Assembly: GCA_015680685.1 (NCBI GenBank)
Contig: MNCI01008287.1
Span: 205,714-244,342, forward strand
Source: Gnetum montanum
Lineage: Eukaryota > Streptophyta > Gnetopsida > Gnetales > Gnetaceae
Direction: 5' to 3'
Length of the DNA: 38,629 nucleotides
The position numbers were made by a program, and so were the translations under genes. Positions 11,446 through 22,499 of the stretch are shown here, piece after piece (the stretch's first letter is position 1; every line of letters begins with the position of its first letter). Below the pieces are notes generated by a model, which saw only the letters and a list, made by a program, of their open reading frames with translations, had not been told where the DNA came from and made no database searches.

Positions 11446-11849
11446 GTGGATTTCTCTTTGGCTTCATGGCTAGATTAGTGTGGATACGATGTTGGCATAT
11501 CCTAGGATCAATCCTTATGAGTTTAGGATATGACTAAGCAAAGGTTGTTTGCCATTTGTTGACCACCCTTATCAACATCTATTTCTATTTAGGAGCAAGA
11601 TTGGCATTGATGATTACTAGCTTGTCATTTTTTAAAAATACATAATTCATGTTGGTAGGTAGAGTTTTCAACTCTAAAGGCTTTTATTTAAAAGTTTTAG
11701 GGACTTTCAACTCTTCCCAATAGGTATCATCATTTACATCATCAGAGAGTTCATGATGAACTCGCTCCAATTCATCCATGCTTTTAACATAGGCACATTT
11801 TAGGCTCTTAGTAGGTTCCATGCAAAGTATGCTTCTTCTAAGATCAGTT

Positions 11850-12430
11850 GTCAGCCACTGGGTGTCTTCTTATTTTTTGGTTGCTATGTATAGGAACCTT
11901 TGAATATCTATATCATTTACACATTTCCTACATGCAGAAATGCATACTCTTTTCATAGACCATAGTTTCTACACACAGTTGCACCTTGTATCATTGTATG
12001 CGATGCATGGAACTTGTTTCTTCGTGATTTTTTGCTAATGCATTTTCCTTTGAAATTTCTAGGAAAAGATCTCTAATGCCTAGTTTTACATCAATAGTAC
12101 TTAGCCATGATCTTTCCATGATAATTGGAAAATATCCTTTGTAGTTCTCAACTTTGATTACTAGGAAATTGGTAGGATAAAACCACCCACAAATAGTGGG
12201 CATAATATGTTATACTAGTCCAAATGGAATAGTGAAGGACTAGTCTGCCAATTCTAATATGATATTGCTCTTTTTGAGAGGTGGTAGATTCTAGGCAGTA
12301 TACATCTCATGAGAAATTAGATTAACACCAGAACCTAAATCCTTAAGATCTTTACATGGTTTATTTCCAGAAATCTACAAATAGATAAGTGGACTTCTAG
12401 GATTAGCGAATTTCTTGGGAAGGTTGCCAA
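11850..12430 (-). pseudogene. Aspartic protease of element A
   Basis: A retropepsin-like protease that would cut the polyprotein. The catalytic box reads DLGSGVNLIS with Asp at 12341-12339. It is preceded by a FANPRSPLIY beta-strand-like stretch and followed by NLPPLKKSNI and by TICGWFYPTNFLVI (12203-12160) and IIMERSWL. The catalytic Asp survives, but Gln-to-stop changes lie on both sides. The same landmarks recur in B (about 22000-22370) and C (about 33550-33900), where the DLGSG box itself is lost. Confidence 0.75.
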
Positions 12431-14910
12431 CCCAGATTCGATTAGATGTGACATGAGTTAACATAACAATGAAGACCTTGGGAGGCATTTGGTTTTAAGG
12501 ACTCTTGATTTGATGACTTGTAAAGGATAAGGAAGGAGCATGGTGACCAACCACATAAGTAGGTGAGGATTTAGTAGGCCTATTGGTTTAGAAGAATGGT
12601 CTTTTATGGGATTTTGTTTTCAAACCACTTGGTTGAGGAGAAAACTATAAGTTAATAGCCTTGGTAGTAATACATTGTTGCAGCTAGGCTAGAAGCTCAC
12701 CCTACATAGATGGAGTAGGTGGTAATTGGGTTGAGGGTGGAGGAGCTTGTGCTGAAGGATGAGGAGGATGATGGGGATATGGGATTTCCCCTCTTATAGA
12801 TGGAGAATGAGTTATGTAATACTTTGAAGGGTAGTAGTGATGCTAAAAAGAAGTGTGACTACAAGAGTCACGTGGAGACATTGGTTGCTGAACATAGTAC
12901 CCATATGGATCTAGCTGCCTATAAGGGTATTGCTATCTTGGTAGTGGCATCCCCCACAATTGTGGGTGTTGCCATAGTTGATACTATTTATATGGTTGTG
13001 GTCGAGCTACACTTGGATAATAATCCTATTTTTGTTGGTGGAATTGCCTTGGGTTGCCTTGAGGATAAGGCAACCTTTTGGGTGCTTGCCTTCATGCTAG
13101 TCTAGGATTTAGAGCATACACCCTAGATTCCTATAAGTGTGACATAACAGGGCAACATCCCTTGGGATGTTCATATTGGAAAATTTCACACCCACCATCA
13201 TCATTTAATTTTGACTTCACAACCTCTTCCATTGCCACATCCTTTCCCTTACCCCTTTGGTAGGCACATTCAACTTCTTTCCTCCTCTTGCGGTCATGAT
13301 CACTAATCTACTCTTTTAATCCTTTTGCAATTTTTAGAGTAGTTTGGAATTTTTCATTTAATGAATCCCATAATTTATCTACACTTGTTGAAATTTCAAA
13401 CATAAATTTTTGAATCGGTAAGGTCATCCATTACACCACCTCATGAAGAGGTGACTCCTTCTCACTGTCATAGAAGTAGACCTTCTTATTGTTGATGTTG
13501 TATTCTTCTACATTTTTTGCATTTCCTCAACTCTCCTTCTTCTTTTTCTACCTACTCTATCAACCTTTGCATCTAAGTGGACTCTTAATTCTGAAAATCT
13601 TTCTTGGGCATAGACCCCAATGGTTCTTCATGTTTTTGAGTGAAGCCCATCTATGATATGGTGAAGTTGTTTCCACTAAGAGTAAATCATGGCTAGGGCA
13701 TCAACGTAATAATGAATAATATTTGTTCATGATGGCATCCAAGGGTTCATGTATTCCTTACTTCTAGCCTTGGATTTTCCTTTGTTGGTTTGACACTCTG
13801 CAGTACATCTGATACTTGTTATTCAATCGGTTTAGCATTGTACTCCATTGATAGATTGATTCTGGTTCCGGAACTAGTACCAGCTTTCTACTTCCTTGGT
13901 GAGTATTTTGGGGAATAGATTAAGCTTTTTCCAATCATTTTCAATACTTTGTAAGGCACATGCATCATAAAAGGCTTGTAAATGCATTTGAGGATTTGTG
14001 TTATATCCCCCTTCAGATCTAGGGATATTGTTCATGTCTAGCCTCTTGATTCGATTATCTTTGATATGCATGGTAGGAATTCAAACAGCTTCTGTGATGT
14101 TGAACATATTTCAAGTGGCTAGTAGAGTTTATCATCATGATCTTGATGACACCTATGATATCCTCTGCCATCCCTTCACTCATGGTGGGCTTTGCGGTTA
14201 TCATTGTTGTCCTGCTGTCTATGGTTTTGCTCAGATTCAAAGGAAGAAATTGATTTAGATGAAGAGGATGAAGAGAAAGGAGGACCACCACTACCATGGT
14301 GTTTGCCACTTTTCCTTTGTTTTTGATGGCCACGATCCTTATACTGATCATCATTATGCTTGTCCAAGTCCTCACTTTGAATCCCTTTCTTAGAGTTCCC
14401 ATGACCATGGGACTCATTGTTACTTGAATTGGGACTATTAATTACTGATTGTGGATTTGGGTTTGGCTTTCCTTCATTGGAGTTAAGAGGTGTAGAGTCT
14501 TCATGTTGAGAACCCTTAGAAAGAGGTTCCTCATTATCCATTTGATCTAGTAGGAACAAGGGGTTAGTAAACTATTTTCCCTTCATGTCTTTGCAGTGCT
14601 TTTCCTATTGTCAATGTTGTTTGTGTTGTGTCTTAGTTGGCTAGTAGTCCTAGAAGTCATGATCTTCCACAATGTACTCTCCATGAAGGTCCTTAATGTC
14701 TAACCTTGTAAGGGTTTGGAGCAGCATCTTGGGAATAGATTAGTTAGCTGGCAATACAAGATTTCCCTTCATGTCTCACCATCACATTTGCTCATCCTGA
14801 TCGAGGACATAAGTAAAATTGGGTACAAACTCATCAGGATGAGTGTACACCACTTTGCATTCTTGTGATATTGTTGACTTAGAATCGTCTTACTTGTGAG
14901 AAGAAGACAT
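12431..14910 (-). pseudogene. Gag and Gag-protease linker of element A
   Basis: Structural protein that packages the RNA. It starts MSSSHK at 14910. A Ser/Asn/His-rich low-complexity part with a six-Ser run (14559-14176) is followed by the conserved capsid core: RLDMNNIPRSEGGY, HLQAFYDACAL and KEVESWY (14071-13874). Near 13195-13155 is the zinc-knuckle remnant QYEHPKGC, in which one of the expected Cys is Phe. A Tyr/Gln/Pro-rich linker (13000-12700) leads into protease. There is a frameshift near 14170 and many Gln stops. The capsid motifs are shared almost word for word with B (20350-20520) and C (35610-35450). Confidence 0.85.
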
Positions 14911-15064
14911 TTTTGTTAGAAATTATTTCTCAATGTGCTTGTAGTATAGTTTTGATTAATTATTATGTATTTAATTTTTCGAATGATTATGACCTTAGGG
15001 TTTAATCCAATGATTCTAAATAATATTCACTAAGTCCTAGACAGTGAACATATCAAACTACAAG

Positions 15065-15082
15065 TCCTCAGAAATTATGCCA
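15065..15082 (-). other. Primer binding site of element A
   Basis: The reverse strand reads TGGCATAATTTCTGAGGA, one base from the 5' LTR. It is a mutated copy of the tRNA-Asp-like primer site seen better in B and E. Confidence 0.7.
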
Positions 15083-15083
15083 A

Positions 15084-15948
15084 TGATGAACAACGAGTAC
15101 CCCCTACATCCAACCATATGAATCACTAAGCATTCACATGCGATTTGGTTGAATTCCATGGACATATAGCCTTCTAAGCACATAGGTCTCTAGGAAGTGA
15201 CATTAATCATTGGAATCATTGTCTTCCCAACTACACCTATGAAATGCAAACATATGGTTAAGTGCAACTAAGGCATATGAGTTTTATCATTTTTGCATTT
15301 TATGTTTTAAGTTGCTTAAGGATAAAGAATAATGAATAAAATAAGATAATTAAATTGCTAACTTAATCTAATTGGCTACACCTAACTAATCCTAACATAA
15401 GCATCCATTCCCACTTGCCATATCCTAAACACGTTTAAGACTATTGGGTTACCTAATGTTAAGTGTTATTGGAATTATCAAGTGCTAAGCATATGCACGA
15501 AGTGGTTGTACTTATGTGCTTAATAAATCACTATTTTGTCTAGCTTAATTTAGCTTAATTACTTAAAGCATCAAAGGAAATTACGTAAAACATTAAATGC
15601 ATAAAATAAATAATTACTCTATTTCAAAGTTCTATAAGGTTTATCAAAAAGCTTATATTTATTGTCGCATACACTGTTGTGCTTAGGTACAATAGTGCTC
15701 GTATAAAGATCCATATACTCTTGACTCCTACTACGAGCACTTAGAAAAATATTCCAACTTTCAAATGATAAAATTTAAAGAGCTTCGCTACAACTATGAT
15801 AAGATACCCCATAAACATGATGGATGAGTGCATATTTATAGGTAAAAATAGACACTACATCGGTGGGACCACGTCAATGCATCAAATCATGCATCAACAG
15901 GGCCTAGTCAATAGGACCCGATTGACATAGCCAGTTTACGATTCATAA
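15084..15948 (-). repeat. 5' LTR of element A
   Basis: An 865-bp LTR, partner of 2868-3711. Its left end is TGATGAAC beside the PBS. Its right end is ATTCATAA, a one-base decay of ATTCATCA. A TATA box lies at 15833-15842. The U3 (15843-15948) holds several copies of a short motif around TTGAC/TCAA, for example CATCAAATCATGCATCAAC. The LINE frame resumes a few bases beyond the right end. Confidence 0.9.
15833..15842 (-). promoter_or_regulatory. TATA box of 5' LTR A
   Basis: The reverse strand reads CCTATAAATA. This is the likely former start region for the genomic RNA of element A. Confidence 0.65.
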
Positions 15949-15953
15949 ATTTT

Positions 15954-16025
15954 TTATGTGATAAAAGAATACCAATAAAATTGAAGAGGAAATTTTATAG
16001 GATAGTAATTAGGTTTGCTATTTTA
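15954..16025 (+). pseudogene. RTE-type LINE, middle piece (2 of 3)
   Basis: This short stretch translates without a stop as LCDKRIPIKLKRKFYR followed by IVIRFAIL, the well-conserved segment just after the RT thumb of plant RTE LINEs. It picks up at the codon where the left piece stops at 2867 (Gly-Val then Leu-Cys-Asp) and is cut again after the Leu codon TTA at 16023-16025. The next residues, Tyr-Gly, appear at 30027. Confidence 0.85.
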
Positions 16026-18303
16026 AATAATACTAAATAACTTTGCCAATATAAGCCCCAAGCCTAGATACAAAAGGAGCGTTAGTGTTAGGTTAGCAAT
16101 TGGCTATAAAACCTTATGAAATTAATTTTTTTAAAATATTTTATAGATGCTAGAGTATTTCCTAGATGTAATGCATAATAGTCACAAGGACCAATTGTAA
16201 CATCCTCCTTCCTAGCCTTAGGTCAAAGAGTATTATGTTGGGGAAGAATAGCTAACAAAAGATTGGTCATGGTAGAGTAATGAAGTCAAATTATGTTGAC
16301 GCAATGAAAAGAAGAATTATGGTGAAGCCATGATTGAAAGGATATGGAAGAGATTAAATAACAAAAAGATAAATGTGAATAAATTATATTTTAATGATAT
16401 AAATAAAATTATGAATACAAGCAATTTAAAGGTTGAAAATCTATTATAATGAAATCTAAAATACAATGATAATAATAAATTCTATACTTTCTTGATACAT
16501 AAAGAAATACAATAATCCTTAAATATGATATGAGTTCATCATCAATACATTAACTATACAAAGATATTTTACAAAATATTAAGCATGTGAATCAAATTAA
16601 TATACATCTACATATGAAATAGCAAATATAGCTCCATTATATATAACTCCATCATAATCTGGAAATCATCAAAGTATTAAACTCACTCCATGATCTTCCT
16701 AGCCCTGCAAACCTATTTATAAAATAAGGTTATTAACTATCATTGAGTATGAAACCTTGGCATCCTCTTTTGGCTAAATCAAGGACAAGTCTCATAGGGG
16801 CTAGGTAGAGCATGTCAACCTACAAAACAAATCAATGCAAAGGATATCCAAACATACAAACACTACCAACATCTAAGATCATCTATCAATATGGAAAAAA
16901 GAATCCAAAAACATGCCAAAAATTGAATTCCAAACATCTATCTATAAAACATGGGATCACATCCCCAATCAATCATACCAATGGTCTAATACCAACATTT
17001 GTCTAGTCCACCCATCAACCAAATAAACAAGAAGACTAGGACACACCACACTTAGTGTTAAACATGTGTCAAGTTGTTATGTGTGCTCTTTCAATTTTAA
17101 ATGTTTCAAAAAAAATATCAAATTACCATAATCATGGATTTATTCTTAGTATGAATGGACCCAAGGTATTCTAATGGATTCCCACCTCTAAGATTTCCAC
17201 TCATGCTAGTGCTAGAGATGTCCCAGTGGATACCCACCTCTAATGTTATAGAGGCACCAACCAACATGACCAATGGGTCATAGATCATCCTCTCCTACTA
17301 GATGGAACTTGCAGTGAGAGCCACACTAGTGCACTAACATTTGGGGCAATCATAAAAATCATATTCAAGCAGCCCATATTCAATCGACCATAAACTTGAC
17401 GCTAGCTCTATTATTCAAATACATAGCAAACAACCAACCATGACATCATCTAACCATTCAAAAATCATCCAAATGTGGCAAAATAACATTGATGAAGGAG
17501 GAACCAAAAGTATCTTTCAACATAAGCCAAAATATCTAACAATTTGACATGTCCCAAAATAACCAAAGATTCAACAATCTAACATGTATCAACAAAATTG
17601 AAAGGTTGAATAATCTAATGTGAGCCAATCCAACAAAAAATGTAGCAATATAAAATGTCCAAAAACTAATGTTTCAAAATCACACATACTCAAAACAACC
17701 ATGCCAAGCTCATCAAAATACTTGCTGCAAAATATCAAAAGATCTAGCAATCTCTCATAAGGCAAATCCATTCAATAAATCACAATGGATGAAAATAAGA
17801 GCAAGATAATATTTAATAATACTAGAGGAAAATGATAATAACATTAAAGGCTAAAATAGAGAAAGAATCAAATCTCTCAAACCACATCTTTAAGAATCCA
17901 AACTTCGTAGAATGTGTCTTACTAGATTAAGACAACTAAACCATCTATTAGCAAAACTACCATAACTCACAACTTCCTATGAATTTCTCAACAAATAATG
18001 ATTCATTTAAATGCTAACATCCATACCTACTTACTGGTAAAATATTAGAGCAATTAAAGATTCATAGTAAGATATATAAACCCTGAATTCTAGGTAATAA
18101 GAAATAAAGATGGAATGAATGATTGGTAGTATATCTATGATAATTGGACCAAAATAACTTATTTTTTGTCAATTCCACTTTTGTTGAAAGGAGAAGATCA
18201 TAGAAAATATCCATATAAATTTTAGAAGAAACTTCACTATAGGTAATAAGCTATCAATAGATAAATCCATGTATCAGATATTTGATTAATTTTAGATAGT
18301 ACT
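16026..18303. other. Unclassified insertion block, left part
   Basis: 2.3 kb of AT-rich sequence with no supportable protein on either strand and no RT, transposase or integrase motif. It begins exactly where the LINE frame is cut. At 16196 a TGTAACATCC start appears, which could be an element terminus paired with the GGTTATTACA end at 29840-29849. A short direct repeat, TGGAT followed by CCCACCTCTAA, occurs near 17178 and 17227. The sequence continues after element B at 28712. It is probably an unrecognised or non-autonomous transposable element. Confidence 0.4.
18299..18303. repeat. Target site duplication of B, left copy (GTACT)
   Basis: GTACT directly precedes the TG of the 5' LTR and recurs directly after the CA of the 3' LTR at 28707-28711. 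Five bases is the usual duplication length for gypsy integrases. Confidence 0.9.
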
Positions 18304-19199
18304 TGATGAAGTCAAACTTTCAGTAGCAATGATATCATGACTATGATATCGTATCTATGATGTCATAGATTCGATATTGTAGCATAAGCTATGTTATCGT
18401 ATAAATGATATCATGGGATGCATGTTAGCCTATAAATATAACACTTAGATGCATAGATTCACAATAAGTTTTAGTCCATAGTAACAAAACTCTTTTGGTT
18501 TATTTTCGTAATCTACCACTTAGAAGTGTATGCCTGCAGTGTGGTTTTTAGTGATTTTATGGTCCCTTTATTCAAGTGAATTGTACTTGGATACAATTTG
18601 TGATAAAAAATAAAGATTGATATTGCTTATCATCATTGCATCATCCACTTAGTTTTCTTTCTATTTATGTATAATAATTGTTCTTATTTTCCTAGTTAAT
18701 CATTTACTTTACAAGTAATTTATTTTACATGTTAAAAGTAAGTGATATGGATACAACTAGCTTCGAGTGCTAAGTGTAGTTATTTGGTAACCAAGTATTG
18801 ACATTGCTTGATTTCCTTAGAAATAATACTAGTTGGTAATCCTAGTGATAACTACATGAGTGTAAGTTGTGTACAATAGACCAAGGCTAGATATCTATTG
18901 CATTAGGCTAAGTTAGATTTACTTTATTGCAATTACTTAAACTTAGAATTAGAAACTATTTTCATCTCATTATGTTTGCTAGGAGTAAGAGTGACCCAAC
19001 AACATCAGATATCATATATCTCATGGTGAGCTAAGCCATACACATAGACTTCACTAGCTCCACATGGGAAGACAATGGTCTTGAACTTAAAACCAATTGC
19101 TAGCATAATTACATTGCCTTGTTCACAAATTATGATTTGGTCGTATGTGAACACCTGTGACTTGTATGGTTGGGTGTTGGATTACTCCATTGCTCATCA
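18304..19199 (+). repeat. 5' LTR of element B
   Basis: An 896-bp repeat starting TGATGAAGTC and ending CTCATCA, pairing with 27838-28706. A 15-bp segment near 18347 is absent from the 3' copy, and point differences are frequent. The U3 (18304-18428) carries repeated palindromic GATATC-centred units (for example ATGATATCAT at 18325 and 18405). A TATA box follows at 18429. Confidence 0.95.
18429..18438 (+). promoter_or_regulatory. TATA box of 5' LTR B
   Basis: CCTATAAATA, at the same site as in the other LTRs. It is the likely former promoter of element B. Confidence 0.65.
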
Positions 19200-19200
19200 T

Positions 19201-19218
19201 TGGCACCATTTCCAAGGA
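19201..19218 (+). other. Primer binding site of element B (tRNA-Asp type)
   Basis: TGGCACCATTTCCAAGGA begins two bases after the LTR end. It matches 13 of 18 positions of the complement of the plant tRNA-Asp 3' end (with CCA), as recalled. Four of the five mismatches are G-to-A, the change expected from cytosine deamination. Confidence 0.8.
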
Positions 19219-19344
19219 CAAGTTAATGTATGCTGAGTAATTGAAAGCACAAAGTTTGTTTTATCAAAAATCCAAAGTGAAAATCCATAATTTTCTAATA
19301 AATCTAAAAGTAAGCATACTCAACCAAACATCTTAAACCAAAAC

Positions 19345-21960
19345 ATGGCTTCAAAAAAAGATACATCGTGACCTGCCAAAGATACAAAAAGGGGTAATGA
19401 CAGAATCAATGATAACGAAGAATGGGGGATGCCGATGTAAATAATAATAACATCTGCCAATGTAAATAAGAATAACATATGCTTACACTAATTTTTATCA
19501 TCTAGATTTTATTTTCATCTTTCATTAGGATAGTCAAATAGGGTGGAGAGACATACAAGGCAACATAGTCCTACCTCTAGATCGTGCAACACTTAGTATG
19601 CTCCAAACTACCTTAAGGGGAATGAATTTGAATCAAATCTAGGAAGGGTACCATGTGACTAAGCACATGACAAGGCCCTATGAACCCACAAAGGAGTAGA
19701 TGAGCAGAGATGCTGCTATAGAAATCAAACATGTACATAACAAAGGAAGTAGGTTAACACTTCCATTGTCTTGGAAGAATTGGATGATGATGCATTTATA
19801 ACATAACAACTCCACCAAAATCATGAAGAGCCTTTAAAAATACCTATCATCAAACTTGAGGAACATGTAAAAGTTCAACTACATTACATCCTAGCAGAAA
19901 CACCTAAGAGGAAGGCAATTGACTCAAAGTATAGGCATGACTCAAGGTTAATATTTTCTATTAGATCCTATAGGGGAGAATACTAGAGTCATGATACGAG
20001 GACAAGCTAACATTATTCTGCTACTACCTAATCCTCATCCTCATGATTGTTAGTGACCTCTAATAGGAGGAGGCTAAGGCACCAAGACCATGATAGGAAG
20101 GAGAGAAGAACTCATGATCACCATGACTATTGCTTGAGGTGTTCAAATGAGGAAGATGAAGATTATGAATGAAGAAGATGTAGGGATAAAGGAGAAGATT
20201 GAGAATGACATGAACACTAAAGGGGATATTTCTACAATAGAGTCAAAAAACCTAATTATAATGACGAACCCTTATTGGCTACTCCAAGCATGATCAACAT
20301 TAGGGAAGTTGTTTACATTTTAACTAGGCATATTAGGGACAACCGTATCAAGTGGCTTGACATGAATAACATGCTCTAATTTTAGGGTGGTGATAATGCT
20401 GATCTACAACACCACCTCCAAGCATTCCATGATGCTTACATCCTACAAAATATTGAAAGTGACTGGTAGAAGTTGAAGTTATTCCCATGAACCCTTGTAA
20501 AAGAGGTTGAAAGCTGGTATAGATTACTCGAACTTGAATTGATCAAAAGATGGAGTACAATGCTAGAGATATTTAATGACATGTATTAAACCTACTTACA
20601 AGTGTCTAATTTAAGAAAAAAAATCCAACGATGGAATTAATGCAGCAATGGGTAGTTATTTTTTACTACTACACCGATGCCCAGGCCATGAATTCTCACT
20701 ATGGGAATAGTTAAGGCACATTGTAGATGGGTTATAGAACAAAATGAGAGAGACCCTTGGGGTTTATGCTCAAGGATGTTTATTTGAAATGATTGTCCAT
20801 CAAATACAAATACTAACTAATCAAGTGGAAAAAGAGGAAGGCAAGTTAAGAAAGAGGGAACCAATGGAGGAATATAATATAGACTCGTCTATTAGGAAAA
20901 GAGATGCATGAGTTTGTGACAAATAGGAAGAAGAAACCCTAGATCAAGTAATTCAAAAGAAGACTCTACCAATTTAGAAATATGTAATTGACATCATAGC
21001 AAAGGTAGACAAAATGTGGGACTCAGTTGATGAAAAATTTGCAACAACATTGAAGATTGTAGAGAAGAGAATAGAGCAAGCTATGGAAAAGGAAAAAAAT
21101 AAGAAAAAGAAGAGAGATTTTAGATGAAAGTGCACAATGGCTTTAGTGGCTAAGTGTTTAGACACAAGCTACACAAAAGAGCAAGGATGTGTTGTATGCT
21201 AATATGAACATCCTAAGGGATGTTATCCTATGATGGCACACTTACAGGAAATAGGGGCATACGCACTCAATCCTAGACTTGTTAAGAAAAAAAATGCCCA
21301 AAAGGTTACCATATTCTCAAGTTAACTATAGGTAGAACTTCCAACCAACACACTATCACAACAGAGCTTTACCATAGCCAAAAGAGCAGTACTATCAGTA
21401 GTGGTAATAGCCCCAATCGTTGGCTGTGCCACCACCTCACCAATAATATCCATATTGGTAGCCAAATCCATATGGATATTTTTTACAGTGTCCAATCTGT
21501 CTTGTTAATGCTATTGTCTAAACTCCACAATACTACCTAATAGAGTACCATAGACCAATGTCACCAAGGATAGATTTGAAGTTGTACATGCATCCATCAA
21601 CAACTGATTCTTCAAATTAGCATCTAAATCCTTTACCATTAGTGCCAGCTCTAATCATGCAAGGGAACTACCATCACAATTGTAGTAGAAAAGCACAACA
21701 AGGGTAGTTAGTATGTAAGAGGAGGTGATCACATGTGAATCACAACCTAGGAAATGATTGTTCTTTTGAATGAGTCTTGAAATGGTTCGATGGATGGGGA
21801 ACACATCTACTTCCACTCCATTTACATCTAATCCTCCTCAACACAAGAAGCTTTCATCTTCGTCAAACCCAAATGTCATGACTGTCATGCTAACCCAAAT
21901 AATCACTCATTGGATAAAGGTAGGGCCCTTTCACAAAAGTGAACTGATCTAGGAAGTCCC
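19345..21960 (+). pseudogene. Gag of element B
   Basis: The structural protein. It starts MASKKDTS at 19345 and soon meets stops at former Arg/Gln codons. The conserved capsid core lies at about 20330-20600: IKWLDMNNM, HHLQAFHDAYIL, KEVESWY and RWSTMLEIFNDMY. The zinc knuckle at 21188-21223 reads C-x2-C-x3-H-x3-C with all four metal ligands kept, unlike A and C. It is interrupted only by a stop in the spacer. Downstream is a Tyr/Pro/Asn-rich linker into protease. The Ser/His/Asp low-complexity part is less obvious than in A and C. It is not translatable as one protein. Confidence 0.8.
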
Positions 21961-21979
21961 TTAGTTTACCTTTAGATAG

Positions 21980-22440
21980 TAAGGCCAAAATTATGTAAGA
22001 CTCTACTTAGTTCTAGGTTAGGTGTAAGCTTGATCTTACAAGACATGTGTTGGGCCTAAAATCTACCATTGTTAAAGAAGAGTAATATCTAGTTAGAGCT
22101 TGTGGACCAGACAATCAGGGGTCCACTAAGCTAAGTGGATGATGTGATTACAACCATTAGTGACTAGACTTACCCTACAAATTTTTTGGTAATCCATGTC
22201 GGTAAAAATAAGGGAGAATTTCCAATTATCATGGGAAGAGGTTGGCTTAGCATTGTCAATGCTAAGCTTGGGATTCATGACTTGTCCTTGGGTATTTCCA
22301 AGGAAGATGAAGCTAGTATTATACAAAGATGTAGAGTTCCATGTATCACATACATATAATGGATGCAATTGTGTGCATAGAATATGGGCTATCAAACAAG
22401 AAGATACCAGTGCATGCAATAAATGTGTAGAAGAAATATG
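21980..22440 (+). pseudogene. Protease of element B (active site lost)
   Basis: The downstream half is recognisable: YPTNFLVIHVG near 22175, PIIMGRGWLSIVNAKLGI near 22225 and HDLSLGISKEDE. These align with A (12203-12000). At the catalytic box, where A has DLGSGVNLI, B reads SSRLGVSLI (about 22010-22040), so the Asp is gone. Stops at Gln codons flank it. Other open frames here on both strands are out-of-frame shadows. Confidence 0.65.
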
Positions 22441-22499
22441 TGTGCAAACATGTTTGTATGTAGTAGCCACACAACAAGAAGACATCCAATGAACTGATC

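Larger units (their letters stand above)
2868..15948 (-). mobile_element. Ty3/gypsy LTR retrotransposon A (full length, decayed)
   Basis: A complete 13.1 kb element read right to left: 5' LTR 15084-15948, PBS 15065-15082, gag from 14910, protease, RT, RNase H, integrase to about 8800, a non-coding module, an additional coiled-coil gene (6804-3868), PPT 3712-3720, and 3' LTR 2868-3711. It lies inside the LINE frame: the left flank ends in codons for Gly-Val and the right flank resumes Leu-Cys-Asp-Lys. The target duplication is decayed (GTGTT at 2863-2867 against ATTTT at 15949-15953). The tRNA-Asp-like primer site and single RNase H recall the Athila branch of plant gypsy elements. That assignment is an inference and needs an RT tree. 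Confidence 0.9.

Noticed and set aside
12800-13105. Open frame on the plus strand opposite the Gag linker of A
   Set aside because: It is antisense to the Tyr/Gln/Pro-rich linker; its counterpart in C (34315-34545) exists because the sense codons avoid stops in the opposite frame. No independent support.
22126-22492. Overlapping open frames on both strands
   Set aside because: The true frame is the protease of B; these are out of phase with the conserved motifs.
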